Of a DNA stretch of 64,000 bases, positions 46,101-53,966 are shown one piece after another. The stretch comes from an uncultured Clostridia bacterium (GTDB lineage Bacteria > Bacillota > Clostridia > Christensenellales > Aristaeellaceae). The stretch is from positions 1 through 64,000 of the forward strand of contig CAMVAJ010000005.1 of assembly GCA_947165425.1 (NCBI GenBank), read 5' to 3'. A program made the position numbers and the translations under genes. The notes beneath the pieces are model-generated. The model did no database searches and was not told the DNA's origin. It saw only the letters and a list, made by a program, of their open reading frames with translations. Every line of letters starts with the position of its first letter. The first letter of the stretch is position 1.

Positions 46101-48163
46101 TTTACACCTGGGAGGAGGACGCCGTCGAGGGCTACACCGCAGGCAGTGTCACGGAAGGCACCGTCACGACCCTCACCAACCGACATGTGCCCGCCATGCT
46201 GCGGCTCACCGTGTCCAAGGTCTGGGAGGACGACAGCAACCGGGACGGCCGCAGGCCCGAGAGCCTGACCGTCAAGCTTTTCGCAGACGAGATCGAGCGC
46301 CTGGAGCTGGAGCTCAGCGAGGCCAACGGCTGGCAGCGCGCCATCGAGGTGCCGGTCTACAGCGCCGGCCGGGCCATCCGCTACGAGTGGAAGGAATCCG
46401 GCGTCGCCGGCTATACCAGCCAGGTCGAGACCGACGAAGAAAGCCATATCACCACCTTCACGAACACGCATATCCCCGCCGTCACCGAGCGCAGCATCCA
46501 GAAGGTCTGGGACGATGAGGAAAACCAGGACGGCGTGCGGCCTGAGAGCCTGACCGTCTACCTGCTGGCCGACGGCGAAGTGGCCCAGGAGATCACCCTG
46601 AGCGAGGCCAACGGCTGGCGCTATGACGCGACAGATCTGCCGGTGTTCCAGAACGGCAAGGCCATCAGCTACAGCTGGGACGAGGAGCATCTCGCGGCCT
46701 ATCCGACCCGGAACAAAGCCACCAACGGCACACTGACCACCTTCACCAACGCACACACCCCCGAGACCACCTCGCTGTCCGTCACCAAGGTCTGGAACGA
46801 CAGCGAGAACCAGGACGGCATTCGTCCCCAGCGCCTCGAGGTTGCGCTTCTGGCGAACAGCACCGAGGTGGATCGCGTGACCCTCAGCGCCGCCAACAGC
46901 TGGAGCGCCACGGTGGAGGATCTCCCCGTCTTCGCGGGCGGAAGCCGCATCGTCTACACCTGGGACGAGGGCGAACTGGAGGGCTACACCCTCAGTGCCG
47001 TCACCAATGGCACCGCCACCGTCCTCACCAACACCCATGAGACAGAGGAGACCGTGGCGACCATCGTCAAGGTCTGGGACGACGACGACAACCGCGACGG
47101 CGTGCGGCCCGAGAGCCTGACCATGACCCTGTCCAACGGCAGCGAGGTCACGCTGAACGAGGCCAACGGCTGGACCGCGACGGTGGAGAACCTGCCCCGC
47201 TATCGCGGCGGCCAGGAGCTCGCCTACACCTGGACCGAGCCCGCCATCGAGGGCTACACCCTGACAGATACCACCTTGGAGGGCACCGTCACCACCCTCA
47301 CCAACCATCACGACATCGCCACCGCCTCCCGCACCGTCGTCAAGGTCTGGAACGACGAGGACAATCTGGACGGTCTGCGGCCCGCAAGCCTGACTGTCAC
47401 CCTCAACGGCAACCAGCGCGTCACCCTGAACGCCGCGAACAACTGGACCGCCACCGTGGAGGACCAGCCCATCTACGTCAACGGCGGCCGCGTGATCATC
47501 TACCGCTGGACCGAGGAGAACGTCCCCGGCTACGCCCTGACCACGGAGACGGAGGGCACCACCACCACCCTGACCAACACCCATGTTCCGGAGTCGCTGA
47601 GCCGTACCGTCCGCAAGGTCTGGGATGACGAGGAGAACGCCGCCGGCATCCGGCCCGAGCGCCTGACCGTCTACCTGATGAACGGCACGGATCTGGCCGG
47701 CAGCGTGGAGTTGTCCGAGGCCAACGGCTGGACCGGCACGGTCTCTGGTCTCCCCCGCTACGACGGTGTCGAGGAGATCCAGTACAATTGGGTCGAGCCC
47801 ACGGTCAACGGCTATGTGCAAACCTCCGCCGTGGTCGAGGGCGACACCACGACCCTGACCAACACTATCACCTCGATCGAGGACGCCACCGAACATACCC
47901 TGACCATCCGCTACCGCTTCCTGGGCGGCGGCGAGGCCGCTCCGACCTACCAGGAGCACTACATGACCGGCGAGCACTACAACATTCTCTCTCCAGAGAT
48001 CCCGGGCTACAAGGCATCCATCATCCGCGTGTTCGGTAGAATGCCGGGCCAGGATCTCGAGTACACCGTCATCTATGTCCCCGACGACGTGATCATCGAG
48101 GAGCCTGAGACGCCTTTGGGCCTCGGCCAGGTGTTCATCAACATCGGCGACTGCCTCGAGTAA
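43160..48163 (+). CDS. Class B sortase fused to 14 CnaB domains and a MucBP-like C-terminus
   Basis: A 1667-residue protein. After a cytosolic start and a transmembrane helix (~30-55), a class B-like sortase domain (~75-270) carries His156 (IYGHHMDSG), Cys250 (ALSTC) and Arg258 (GRLVV), the full catalytic triad. From residue ~271 to ~1577 there are 14 CnaB repeats of about 93 residues. Each opens with a K-W-[DEN]-D block such as VSKVWDD and closes with LTN[TRAH]H. Internal YTWTEE glutamates complete the Lys/Asn/Glu pattern of isopeptide-locked domains. A MucBP-like domain ends in ETPLGLGQVFINIGDCLE. There is no second membrane anchor. It lies after the pilin and SipA-like genes, so it presumably polymerises or anchors them while displaying its own stalk. 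Confidence 0.85.
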   Translation: MADQDKMKERHDAPEKSLVDKVIDLALGAGGGAVTLLSGLLAAVLILYSGYVLYDTFATERAASSNAWDLLQFKPEIFDDYETPLSGSELSDINRDYRCWLTVYGTAIDYPVVQGPNDTYYAAVDIYGRPSLTGAIYLAAGNSADLSDSYNVIYGHHMDSGAMFGGLDRMTGNETGVIIAPDAIYDVQFFARIDTDAYESRIYSVGNRKDDVLAFLRSGGAGGVGLGTEVRYFDEEAAADATKLVALSTCANANTSGRLVVIGKMTKRIVMKDVTVSKVWDDAENQDGLRPSSVIVVASDGTEATLTAEDNWTATVSVRKFDDLGEIQYTWTEKKRVEGYEMVSSVTKGDNTVITNRHIPAVTDLTIRKAWDDGGNRDALRTDAVTVRLSDGHTATLSAANNWSATFENLPVFADGQRIAYTWTEENVPAGYTPSYAANGDTTTLTNTHTPETVSLTVAKLWEDNADQDGLRPERLEVSLYGNGTLVGSVMLEESNNWSGTIPGLYVFEKGQRIAYEWREASVPGYTLTTATNGSETILTNTHVPLTRDLTVSKVWDDNNNQDGIRPHRLRVTLSNGRSVMLSDAEGWTATIPDMPVYAAGEPIAYSWTEDDVNGYELDGTVVNGDTTTLTNRHETDTTVATVTKVWEDDANRDGLRPASVIATLSNGQTVTLSEENGWTAIITGLPAYQNGERIVYTWAEQDVPAGYTATQQVSGSATELINTHAIETISLTVQKVWEDANNQDGIRPDEVAVTLLKDGEPLRSLTLDKASGWTATVPDLPVNEDGKAIDYTWTEENVPAGYTLHVNKENASSTILTNTHAPATTALTIRKVWEDDNNRDGLRPDSVTAKLSDGQTVTLSEANHWTATLENLPVYAGGKPIVYTWTEENVPEGYSFSTSPAPDNDLVTILTNAHEPATTSQTVQKIWDDGDNRDRLRPTTLRVRLLADGAVQQELTLNSVNGWSATVSDLPVNNGGQPIVYTWEEDAVEGYTAGSVTEGTVTTLTNRHVPAMLRLTVSKVWEDDSNRDGRRPESLTVKLFADEIERLELELSEANGWQRAIEVPVYSAGRAIRYEWKESGVAGYTSQVETDEESHITTFTNTHIPAVTERSIQKVWDDEENQDGVRPESLTVYLLADGEVAQEITLSEANGWRYDATDLPVFQNGKAISYSWDEEHLAAYPTRNKATNGTLTTFTNAHTPETTSLSVTKVWNDSENQDGIRPQRLEVALLANSTEVDRVTLSAANSWSATVEDLPVFAGGSRIVYTWDEGELEGYTLSAVTNGTATVLTNTHETEETVATIVKVWDDDDNRDGVRPESLTMTLSNGSEVTLNEANGWTATVENLPRYRGGQELAYTWTEPAIEGYTLTDTTLEGTVTTLTNHHDIATASRTVVKVWNDEDNLDGLRPASLTVTLNGNQRVTLNAANNWTATVEDQPIYVNGGRVIIYRWTEENVPGYALTTETEGTTTTLTNTHVPESLSRTVRKVWDDEENAAGIRPERLTVYLMNGTDLAGSVELSEANGWTGTVSGLPRYDGVEEIQYNWVEPTVNGYVQTSAVVEGDTTTLTNTITSIEDATEHTLTIRYRFLGGGEAAPTYQEHYMTGEHYNILSPEIPGYKASIIRVFGRMPGQDLEYTVIYVPDDVIIEEPETPLGLGQVFINIGDCLE
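43972..47885 (+). repeat. 14 tandem ~280-bp CnaB-encoding repeats
   Basis: Fourteen successive units each encode a V.KVW.D...QDG/RDG.RP start and a TTLTNTH end. They differ substantially at the DNA level, so they are old duplications rather than a recent array. Confidence 0.9.
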
Positions 48164-48180
48164 ATCACAGCTTCCCCCAC

Positions 48181-48244
48181 TGCCCCATTCGGCCCTGCGC
48201 CGCAGACAGCGACAGCTGTCTTCGCAGCGCGGGCCGGTGGGGCA
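48181..48244 (+). other. Long imperfect hairpin between the sortase and substrate-binding-protein genes
   Basis: Nested arms TGCCCCA/TGGGGCA, GGCCC/GGGCC, GCGC/GCGC and AGACAGC/GCTGTCT enclose a GACA loop, giving about 25 base pairs with small bulges. There is no T tract after it. It may be a processing or stability element, or a weak terminator. Confidence 0.6.
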
Positions 48245-48273
48245 AAGCGGTATGAGAAGGAAGGAACCCCCCT

Positions 48274-50190
48274 ATGAAAAGTATGCTTGCTCTGCTGATG
48301 ACCGCGGTGCTTCTCTTCTCCGTCTGTCCTGTTTTGGGCGAGGAGGATACCGCCGCGTCCGCACTGGTCGTCGCCAATCCCACGCCGCTGCGCGGGCAGT
48401 TCTTTACCGACCTGTGGGGCAACACTACGTCGGACATCGACGTCCGGGATCTTCTCCACGCCTATAATCTGATCTGCTGGGACGCGGAGAACGGCATGTT
48501 CACCGTGGATCCCTCCGTGGTCACGGGCCTGGCCGTCACGGCGGACGTAGAGGGCAATCACACCTATAACATGGTGCTGGCCAACGACCTTTTCTACTCC
48601 GACGGCTCCAGGATCACGGCCTGGGACTACGCCTTTTCCTTTCTCTTTACCATCAGTCCCGAGGTGAGTCAGATCGGCGGTACCCCCCTGCGCAGGGAAC
48701 AGATCGTGGGATCTCAGCAATATGTCACCGGCGGGCCCCTCTCCGGGGTGCGCGTGCTGGCCGACGATACCCTCAGCGTCACGCTGAACCACGAGTATCT
48801 CCCCTTCTTCTATGAGATGGGTCTGCTCTCCTGCGTGCCCTACCCGATCTCGGTCATCGCGCCGGGCGTCGCGGTGCGCGACGACGGCCAGGGCGTTTAT
48901 CTCGCCAACACGGACGAATCCGTCACACCCAACTTCACCGCGACGCTCCTCAACGCCACGGTGCTGGATCCCGAGACCGGCTATCTCTCCCACCCCTCCG
49001 TCGTCAGCGGTCCCTACACGCTCTCCTCCTGGGACGGCGTCACCGCTGTGTTCGATCTGAATCCCTACTATAAGGGCAACCGGCAGGGTGAGAAGCCCGC
49101 TATCGCGCATCTCACCTACACACTGACCACGGGCGATACGATGATCGGAGAACTGTCCTCCGGCAAGATCGATATGGTCAATAAGGCGACGCGGGCCGAC
49201 GCGATCACAGCCGGTATGGCGCTCGCGGGCGAGGACGGTTACGCCATGAGCACCTATCCCCGCGTCGGCCTCAGCTATATCAGCTTCTGCTGCGAGCGGG
49301 AGACCGTCTCATCCGCCGCTGTACGCCAGGCGATCGCTTATTGCTTTGACCGTGACGCGGTCACCACGGGCTATACCGGCCCCTTCGGGCAGCGGGTGGA
49401 CAGCTATTACGGCATCGGCCAGTGGATGTACAGCGTTGTCATGGGCACCACCCCCGCGCCGATTGATCCGCCGGAGGATGAGCAGGACACCGCGGGCTTC
49501 CGCGCCTATGAAAAAGCCCTCGCCGCGTATGAGGCGCTCACGCTGGAGGGCTTGAACCCCTACGCGCTCGACACCGAGGCCGCCGCCCGTCTGCTGGAGG
49601 CCGACGGCTGGCAGCTCAACGCCGAGGGCGTGCGGGAGAAGAACGGCGTTCAACTGAACCTGACGCTCCTGTATCCCGAGGGAAATAACATTCAAGACCT
49701 GCTTGAGGAAAACCTGGCCGCCCACCTGCGCGAGGTTGGCATCAGGCTGAGCATGCGCCCCCTCCCCATGACGGATTTGCTGCAGGCCTGGTACCAGCAG
49801 GGCGCCCGCGACGCGGACATGATTTATCTGGGCTCCAATTTTGATCTGATCTTTGATCCCTCCACCCACTTCCAGGTTTCCAATGCGGGTCATCACACCT
49901 GGTCCTATACCAATCTGAACGACCCCGAGCTGTACGCTGACGCTGTCGCCATGCGCCAGACGCAGCCCGGAGATGTGCTGACCTATATGCAGCGCTGGGT
50001 CGCCTTCGAGGAGCGCTTCAACCGGGTGCTCCCCATGATTCCGGTCTACAGCAACGTCTACTTTGACTTCTACATCGACCGGCTGCAGCACTACGCCATC
50101 ACCGAGAGCGTGACGTGGGGCCAGGCGATCGTGGGCGCCTATCTCGGCGACAAGGCGGAGGAAGAGGCTATCGAATGGAGCCAGTGGTAA
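48274..50190 (+). CDS. Extracellular solute-binding protein, family 5 (peptide-binding type)
   Basis: A 638-residue SBP_bac_5-type protein that would bind peptides or similar ligands outside the cell. Family features include YNMVLANDLFYSDGSRITAWDYAFSF, the central SGPYTLSSWDG...FDLNPYYKG, and AVRQAIAYCFDRDAV. The signal peptide ends MTAVLLFSVCPVLG-EE. The only Cys lies in FSVC, which is a poor lipobox, so lipid anchoring is doubtful. No ABC permease or ATPase genes are nearby. It follows the sortase gene across a hairpin and overlaps the YgjP-like gene by 16 bases. Confidence 0.85.
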   Translation: MKSMLALLMTAVLLFSVCPVLGEEDTAASALVVANPTPLRGQFFTDLWGNTTSDIDVRDLLHAYNLICWDAENGMFTVDPSVVTGLAVTADVEGNHTYNMVLANDLFYSDGSRITAWDYAFSFLFTISPEVSQIGGTPLRREQIVGSQQYVTGGPLSGVRVLADDTLSVTLNHEYLPFFYEMGLLSCVPYPISVIAPGVAVRDDGQGVYLANTDESVTPNFTATLLNATVLDPETGYLSHPSVVSGPYTLSSWDGVTAVFDLNPYYKGNRQGEKPAIAHLTYTLTTGDTMIGELSSGKIDMVNKATRADAITAGMALAGEDGYAMSTYPRVGLSYISFCCERETVSSAAVRQAIAYCFDRDAVTTGYTGPFGQRVDSYYGIGQWMYSVVMGTTPAPIDPPEDEQDTAGFRAYEKALAAYEALTLEGLNPYALDTEAAARLLEADGWQLNAEGVREKNGVQLNLTLLYPEGNNIQDLLEENLAAHLREVGIRLSMRPLPMTDLLQAWYQQGARDADMIYLGSNFDLIFDPSTHFQVSNAGHHTWSYTNLNDPELYADAVAMRQTQPGDVLTYMQRWVAFEERFNRVLPMIPVYSNVYFDFYIDRLQHYAITESVTWGQAIVGAYLGDKAEEEAIEWSQW

Positions 50191-50726
50191 TCCGGAGCCG
50201 CCGCAGGACCCTCAGCATGGAGATCAAACAGGGCAGGCTGATCATCCGGGCGCCCTATCTCGCGACAGACCGTGAGATCGCGCGGTTCATTCAATCGCAC
50301 CAGTCCTGGATCGACAGCCATCTCTCAACGGCGCAGAGGCGAGAGCAGGAGTTAAAATCTGTTCGCCGCCTTACGGAGCAGGAGCTCCACGATCTGTCGG
50401 CTCGCGCGCTGAAGGTGATCCCGGAGCGTGTCGCCCACTATGCCCCGCTGATCGGCGTCACCTACGGTCGGATCACCATCCGAAACCAGCGGACGCGCTG
50501 GGGCAGCTGCAGCGCCAAGGGCAATCTCAACTTCAACTGTCTGCTGATGCTGGCGCCTCCCGGCGTGCTCGACAGTGTCGTCGTGCACGAGCTCTGCCAC
50601 CGCAAACACATGAATCACTCCGCGGCGTTTTACGCGGAGGTTCTCCGCGTCTTTCCGGACTACTGGGCCCAGCATGGCTGGCTGAAAGCGCACGGCGATC
50701 AGCTGCTCGCCATGCAGGAGTCCTGA
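50175..50726 (+). CDS. YgjP-like (DUF45/M48-type) metallopeptidase
   Basis: A 183-residue protein with the zinc motif VVHELCHRKHMNHSAAF and the conserved NQRTRWGSCSAKGNLNFN block of the YgjP/DUF45 group. The family is annotated as a zinc metalloprotease and has no signal peptide here, so it is cytosolic. The track ORF begins at 50115, but ATG 50175 (MEPVVIRSRRR) follows GGAGGAAGAGG. It is translationally coupled to the binding-protein gene. A small GCCCGC/GCGGGC hairpin follows the stop. Confidence 0.87.
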   Translation: MEPVVIRSRRRTLSMEIKQGRLIIRAPYLATDREIARFIQSHQSWIDSHLSTAQRREQELKSVRRLTEQELHDLSARALKVIPERVAHYAPLIGVTYGRITIRNQRTRWGSCSAKGNLNFNCLLMLAPPGVLDSVVVHELCHRKHMNHSAAFYAEVLRVFPDYWAQHGWLKAHGDQLLAMQES

Positions 50727-50779
50727 CCAGCGCCCGCCTCACAGCGGGCTGCCTTTTGATGTTGATAAGGAGACGAAGC

Positions 50780-51043
50780 ATGAAGCTGAAAAAGGCCTTT
50801 ATTACCCACCAGACAGACCGTGAGTCCCTGCTGGTTCCCACCGGCGACGCAGGCTTTGCCGGGTTGGTGAAAGGCAATCATACCCTGGGCGTAATCCTCG
50901 AGCTGCTGAAGCAGGAGACCGACGAGGCGCAGATCGTCGCGGCCATGCAGGCCCGCTTCGACGCGTCTGAGGAGGTCATCACCCGCGATGTCCGCAGAGC
51001 CATCACTGCGCTGCGTGAGATCGGCGCCATTGAAGAGGGCTGA
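50780..51043 (+). CDS. PqqD-like small protein
   Basis: An 87-residue protein of PqqD/RRE-like size and pattern. An N-terminal beta part (VPTGDAGFAGLVKGNHTLGVILELL) is followed by a helical segment (ITRDVRRAITALREIGAIEE), typical of the winged-helix peptide-binding PqqD fold. PqqD-like proteins recruit precursor peptides in RiPP pathways, but many lie next to nucleotidyltransferase-like genes without a RiPP enzyme, as here. AAGGAGA precedes ATG 50780. No radical-SAM gene or obvious precursor peptide is adjacent. Confidence 0.75.
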   Translation: MKLKKAFITHQTDRESLLVPTGDAGFAGLVKGNHTLGVILELLKQETDEAQIVAAMQARFDASEEVITRDVRRAITALREIGAIEEG

Positions 51044-51099
51044 CGCTCGCTGCCGTCAGTTCCGGCATGTATCCTTTCGTTGATCGGGGTGAGTCCAGC

Positions 51100-52272
51100 A
51101 TGACAGAGGAAGAGACCCGGCGCGCCGTCGGCGATATGGTTTATCTTGTTTCCTGCGCCGTCAATGACGAAAAGCCCGAATCCGGCAAAACCGCCGGCAT
51201 GGATCTGTCGCCGATCTGCGCCGCAGCCCAGCGCCATCAGCTCACCTCCGCGGTGGGCATGGCGCTGGAGGCGGCAGGCATTCAGGACAGCCGGATTGCC
51301 CAGGAAACCGCCAAAGCGCAAAGAAAAAACGCCCTGCTGGACGCGGACCGCGCCGCGCTGATCGAGCGTCTTGAGTCGGCAGGAATCTGGTATATGCCCC
51401 TGAAGGGCGCTGTCATGCAGGCCCTCTATCCCCGCTATGGCATGCGGCAGATGGCGGACAACGATATCCTGATCGACGCAGCGCGCGCGCAGGATGTCAA
51501 AAGCATCATGGAGAAGCTGGGTTTCACCACAGAACGCGCCGGAAAAGGCGTTCACGATGTGTATCATAAGCCGCCCGTGAGCAATTTTGAGATCCACAAC
51601 GCGCTCTTCAGTCCGGTGCAGGAGAAAGAACTCCACGCATACTATCGGGATGTCAAAAGCCGCCTGGTCAAGGATCCGGATAACCGCTTCGGCTGGCATT
51701 TCACGCCCGAGGACTTCTATTTGTATCTGCTCGCCCACGCGCGCAAGCATTTTGCCGGCGGCGGGACGGGTCTGCGCACATTTCTGGATATCTATGTCTA
51801 TTTGAAAAAAAACGGTGCTTCGCTGAACACGGCCTACATTTCAGCTGAGGCGGAGAAGCTGAAGCTCTCCGATTTCGAGCGCAGGAGCCGCAGCCTCGCG
51901 ACGCACCTTTTTGGTCAGCAAGCCCTGACCCCGGAGGATCAGGAGATGCTGGCCTATGTCGTTCAGTCCGGTACCTACGGCACCATCTCGCACCGGGTCA
52001 ACAATCAAGTGGCGAAGCTCGGCGGAGGCGTAAAAGGAAAAATCCGCTTCTTCCTCCGCCGCGCTTTTCCGCCAATGGAGACCATCAGGATCTGGTATCC
52101 GTTGATCTACAAGCACAGGCTCCTCCTCCCCCTGCTGCCCTTCGTCCGGCTTGGCAAGGCGCTGACTGTCAGCAGGCGGAAGGTCGTGAGCGAGCTGCGG
52201 GCGCTGCTCCGCAAGCCCACCCAAACGGATCCAATCTTGTTTTCTGATGGCAACAGTCATCGGGACGCCTGA
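51100..52272 (+). CDS. Nucleotidyltransferase-family protein (NTP_transf_5-like)
   Basis: A 390-residue cytosolic protein. The nucleotidyltransferase-type core is visible as YMPLKGAVMQALYPRYGMRQMADNDILID, where the final D-x-D supplies metal ligands, and a later EIHNALF. The C-terminal region is helical and basic. Homologues often sit in polysaccharide or peptide-modification loci beside PqqD-like proteins; their substrate is unknown. ATG 51100 follows GGGGTGAG; the track ATG at 51067 lacks a good site. It pairs with the PqqD-like gene and ends at a convergent terminator. Confidence 0.75.
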   Translation: MTEEETRRAVGDMVYLVSCAVNDEKPESGKTAGMDLSPICAAAQRHQLTSAVGMALEAAGIQDSRIAQETAKAQRKNALLDADRAALIERLESAGIWYMPLKGAVMQALYPRYGMRQMADNDILIDAARAQDVKSIMEKLGFTTERAGKGVHDVYHKPPVSNFEIHNALFSPVQEKELHAYYRDVKSRLVKDPDNRFGWHFTPEDFYLYLLAHARKHFAGGGTGLRTFLDIYVYLKKNGASLNTAYISAEAEKLKLSDFERRSRSLATHLFGQQALTPEDQEMLAYVVQSGTYGTISHRVNNQVAKLGGGVKGKIRFFLRRAFPPMETIRIWYPLIYKHRLLLPLLPFVRLGKALTVSRRKVVSELRALLRKPTQTDPILFSDGNSHRDA

Positions 52273-52298
52273 TTAGGGACAATCCATATTCATACCAA

Positions 52299-52325
52299 GA
52301 GGCAGCGTCCGTCGCTGCCTCCTTT
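52299..52325 (+). terminator. Terminator between convergent genes
   Basis: Perfect 9-bp stem GAGGCAGCG/CGCTGCCTC with a 5-base loop, followed by CTTT. The hairpin serves the plus-strand operon and touches the stop of the MBOAT gene. Confidence 0.75.
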
Positions 52326-53727
52326 AGAATTGGAAATAGATGAACGCGCTGGCAATCCCCGCGTCCAGACGGATGAGCGCCGCGGTCCCAATTGCCAGCA
52401 GCAGGCCAGCCCAGGCGGCCTCCGGCACCTCCGTGCCGTCCTCCTCCGTCAGAACAGGGAGGCGATACAGCGTCAGCACACCACCCAACAGGAGGATGAT
52501 TAGCGCCGCAGGGGAAGCGCCAAGCAACGCGGCATCCATCAGCAGACGCCCTCCCGCGGCATAATCCCACGGGGAGAAGAGCCTGCCCAGCAGCAATCCG
52601 GCGTGCGGAAGATCGCCCGCGCGGAAAAACAGCCACAGGAGGCAGACTGCTGCCTGCGTGAGCACGCAGCCCATCCATCTCTTTGGCCATTCCAACCCAA
52701 AGCGCCGCCGGATCGTGTACAGATTGAGGAGGCAGGCGTGCAGCAAACCCCAGACCACATAATTCCAGGAGGCGCCATGCCAGAGCCCGCAGAGAGCGAA
52801 CACCACAGTGGTCGCCAATATCTGTCTGAGGATCCCCTTGCGGCTTCCTCCCAGCGGGATATAGACATAGTCCGTAAACCAGCGCGTGAGACTGATATGC
52901 CACCGCCGCCAGAAAGCGCGTATATCGCTCGCGGCATAGGGCCGATCGAAATTCCGCATCAACCGGATCCCAAGCATGCGGGCGCTCCCCATCGCGATCT
53001 CGGAGTATCCCGAGAAATCACAGTAGATTTGCAGCGCAAATAGCATTGTAGCCGCCAATACGGCGCTCCCGTCCGGCTGCGCCGCCTGGTACACAGCATC
53101 CACAAAGGGCGCCGCAAGATCGGCGATCACAAGCTTTCTGAAATAGCCGCTCACCAGCAGCTTGGCCCCCGCGGTGAGATCCGTCTTTGAAAAGACGCGT
53201 TCGCTGCGCAGCTGCCCCAGCAAGTCCTTCGCCCGCTCGATGGGGCCCGCCACCAGCTGCGGAAAAAACGAGATATACAGCGCGTAGTATCCAAAGTGCT
53301 TCTCCGCGCGGGTATTCTTACGATACACGTCTATCACGTAGGAAAGCGCCTGAAACGTATAGAATGATATCCCGACGGGCAGGATGATCTCTCTGACGCG
53401 CCAGACGCCGCCGAGCATGGCCGCAGCCGTCTGCCCGAGGAGGTTCAGGTATTTAAAATAGCCCAAAAGCCCCAGGCAGACAGCTGCCGTGCCAATGCAC
53501 AACAGCCGCCGCCCAAGGCGATGGTTGATTCGTTCCAATAACAGGCCGGCCAGGTAGGAACAGACCGTCACCGCGAGGATCAGAAGGGAGAGCTTCGCGT
53601 CCCATCCGGCGTAGAAGACATAGCTGGCCGCGAGAAGCGCCGCCCAGCGCCAGCGCGAGGGCAGAAGCCAGTGCGCTATCGCCGTGAGCGGCAAAAACAG
53701 CAGATAGGCGGGCGAGTCAAAGCTCAT
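52324..53727 (-). CDS. MBOAT family O-acyltransferase (AlgI/DltB-like)
   Basis: A 467-residue membrane protein with about ten to twelve hydrophobic helices. The MBOAT signature and putative catalytic histidine are in CGLWHGASWNYVVWGLLHA. The N-terminal family stretch PVGISFYTFQALSYVIDVYR is also present. AlgI-type proteins transfer acetyl groups across the membrane for polysaccharide O-acetylation. The usual extracellular partner (AlgJ/AlgX or SGNH hydrolase) is not adjacent. The start overlaps a small membrane-protein gene by 11 bases, so they are probably co-translated. Confidence 0.92.
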   Translation of the reverse strand: MSFDSPAYLLFLPLTAIAHWLLPSRWRWAALLAASYVFYAGWDAKLSLLILAVTVCSYLAGLLLERINHRLGRRLLCIGTAAVCLGLLGYFKYLNLLGQTAAAMLGGVWRVREIILPVGISFYTFQALSYVIDVYRKNTRAEKHFGYYALYISFFPQLVAGPIERAKDLLGQLRSERVFSKTDLTAGAKLLVSGYFRKLVIADLAAPFVDAVYQAAQPDGSAVLAATMLFALQIYCDFSGYSEIAMGSARMLGIRLMRNFDRPYAASDIRAFWRRWHISLTRWFTDYVYIPLGGSRKGILRQILATTVVFALCGLWHGASWNYVVWGLLHACLLNLYTIRRRFGLEWPKRWMGCVLTQAAVCLLWLFFRAGDLPHAGLLLGRLFSPWDYAAGGRLLMDAALLGASPAALIILLLGGVLTLYRLPVLTEEDGTEVPEAAWAGLLLAIGTAALIRLDAGIASAFIYFQF

Positions 53728-53950
53728 GGTATATCTCCCTCGGCAGCATCATATATACAATCGGAAGCATGCAGGCCAGCACCTCCAGGAGCGTCCCATG
53801 TTCCATCAGAATCCACAGGGCAAGCCCGTTCATCAGGATCATACTCCCGCAGGCCAGCACCCGGCGAAAGCGCGTCCAGCGGCTGACGCCCGCCAGCAGA
53901 AGACTCACAGCCCATACAGCTGCCATCAGCGGTTCGCGAAACGTAACCAT
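53717..53950 (-). CDS. Small two-helix membrane protein upstream of MBOAT
   Basis: A 77-residue protein with two to three hydrophobic segments (LMAAVWAVSLLLAGV, VLACGSMILMNGLALWIL, LLEVLACMLPIVYMML). GGAGGG lies 4 bases before its ATG and it overlaps the MBOAT start. The family is not recognised. By position it could be a membrane partner of the acyltransferase, as DltX is for DltB. Confidence 0.62.
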   Translation of the reverse strand: MVTFREPLMAAVWAVSLLLAGVSRWTRFRRVLACGSMILMNGLALWILMEHGTLLEVLACMLPIVYMMLPREIYHEL

Positions 53951-53966
53951 TCAGCCCTCCGCAAGT

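Noticed and set aside
43972-47885. Tandem array considered as CRISPR or satellite DNA
   Set aside because: The units are ~280 bp, codon-based and divergent, with no short identical direct repeats or spacers. They encode CnaB domains.
45599-47977. 792-aa minus-strand ORF
   Set aside because: It is a shadow of the CnaB repeats in the sortase fusion gene. Its apparent periodicity comes from the real repeats on the other strand.
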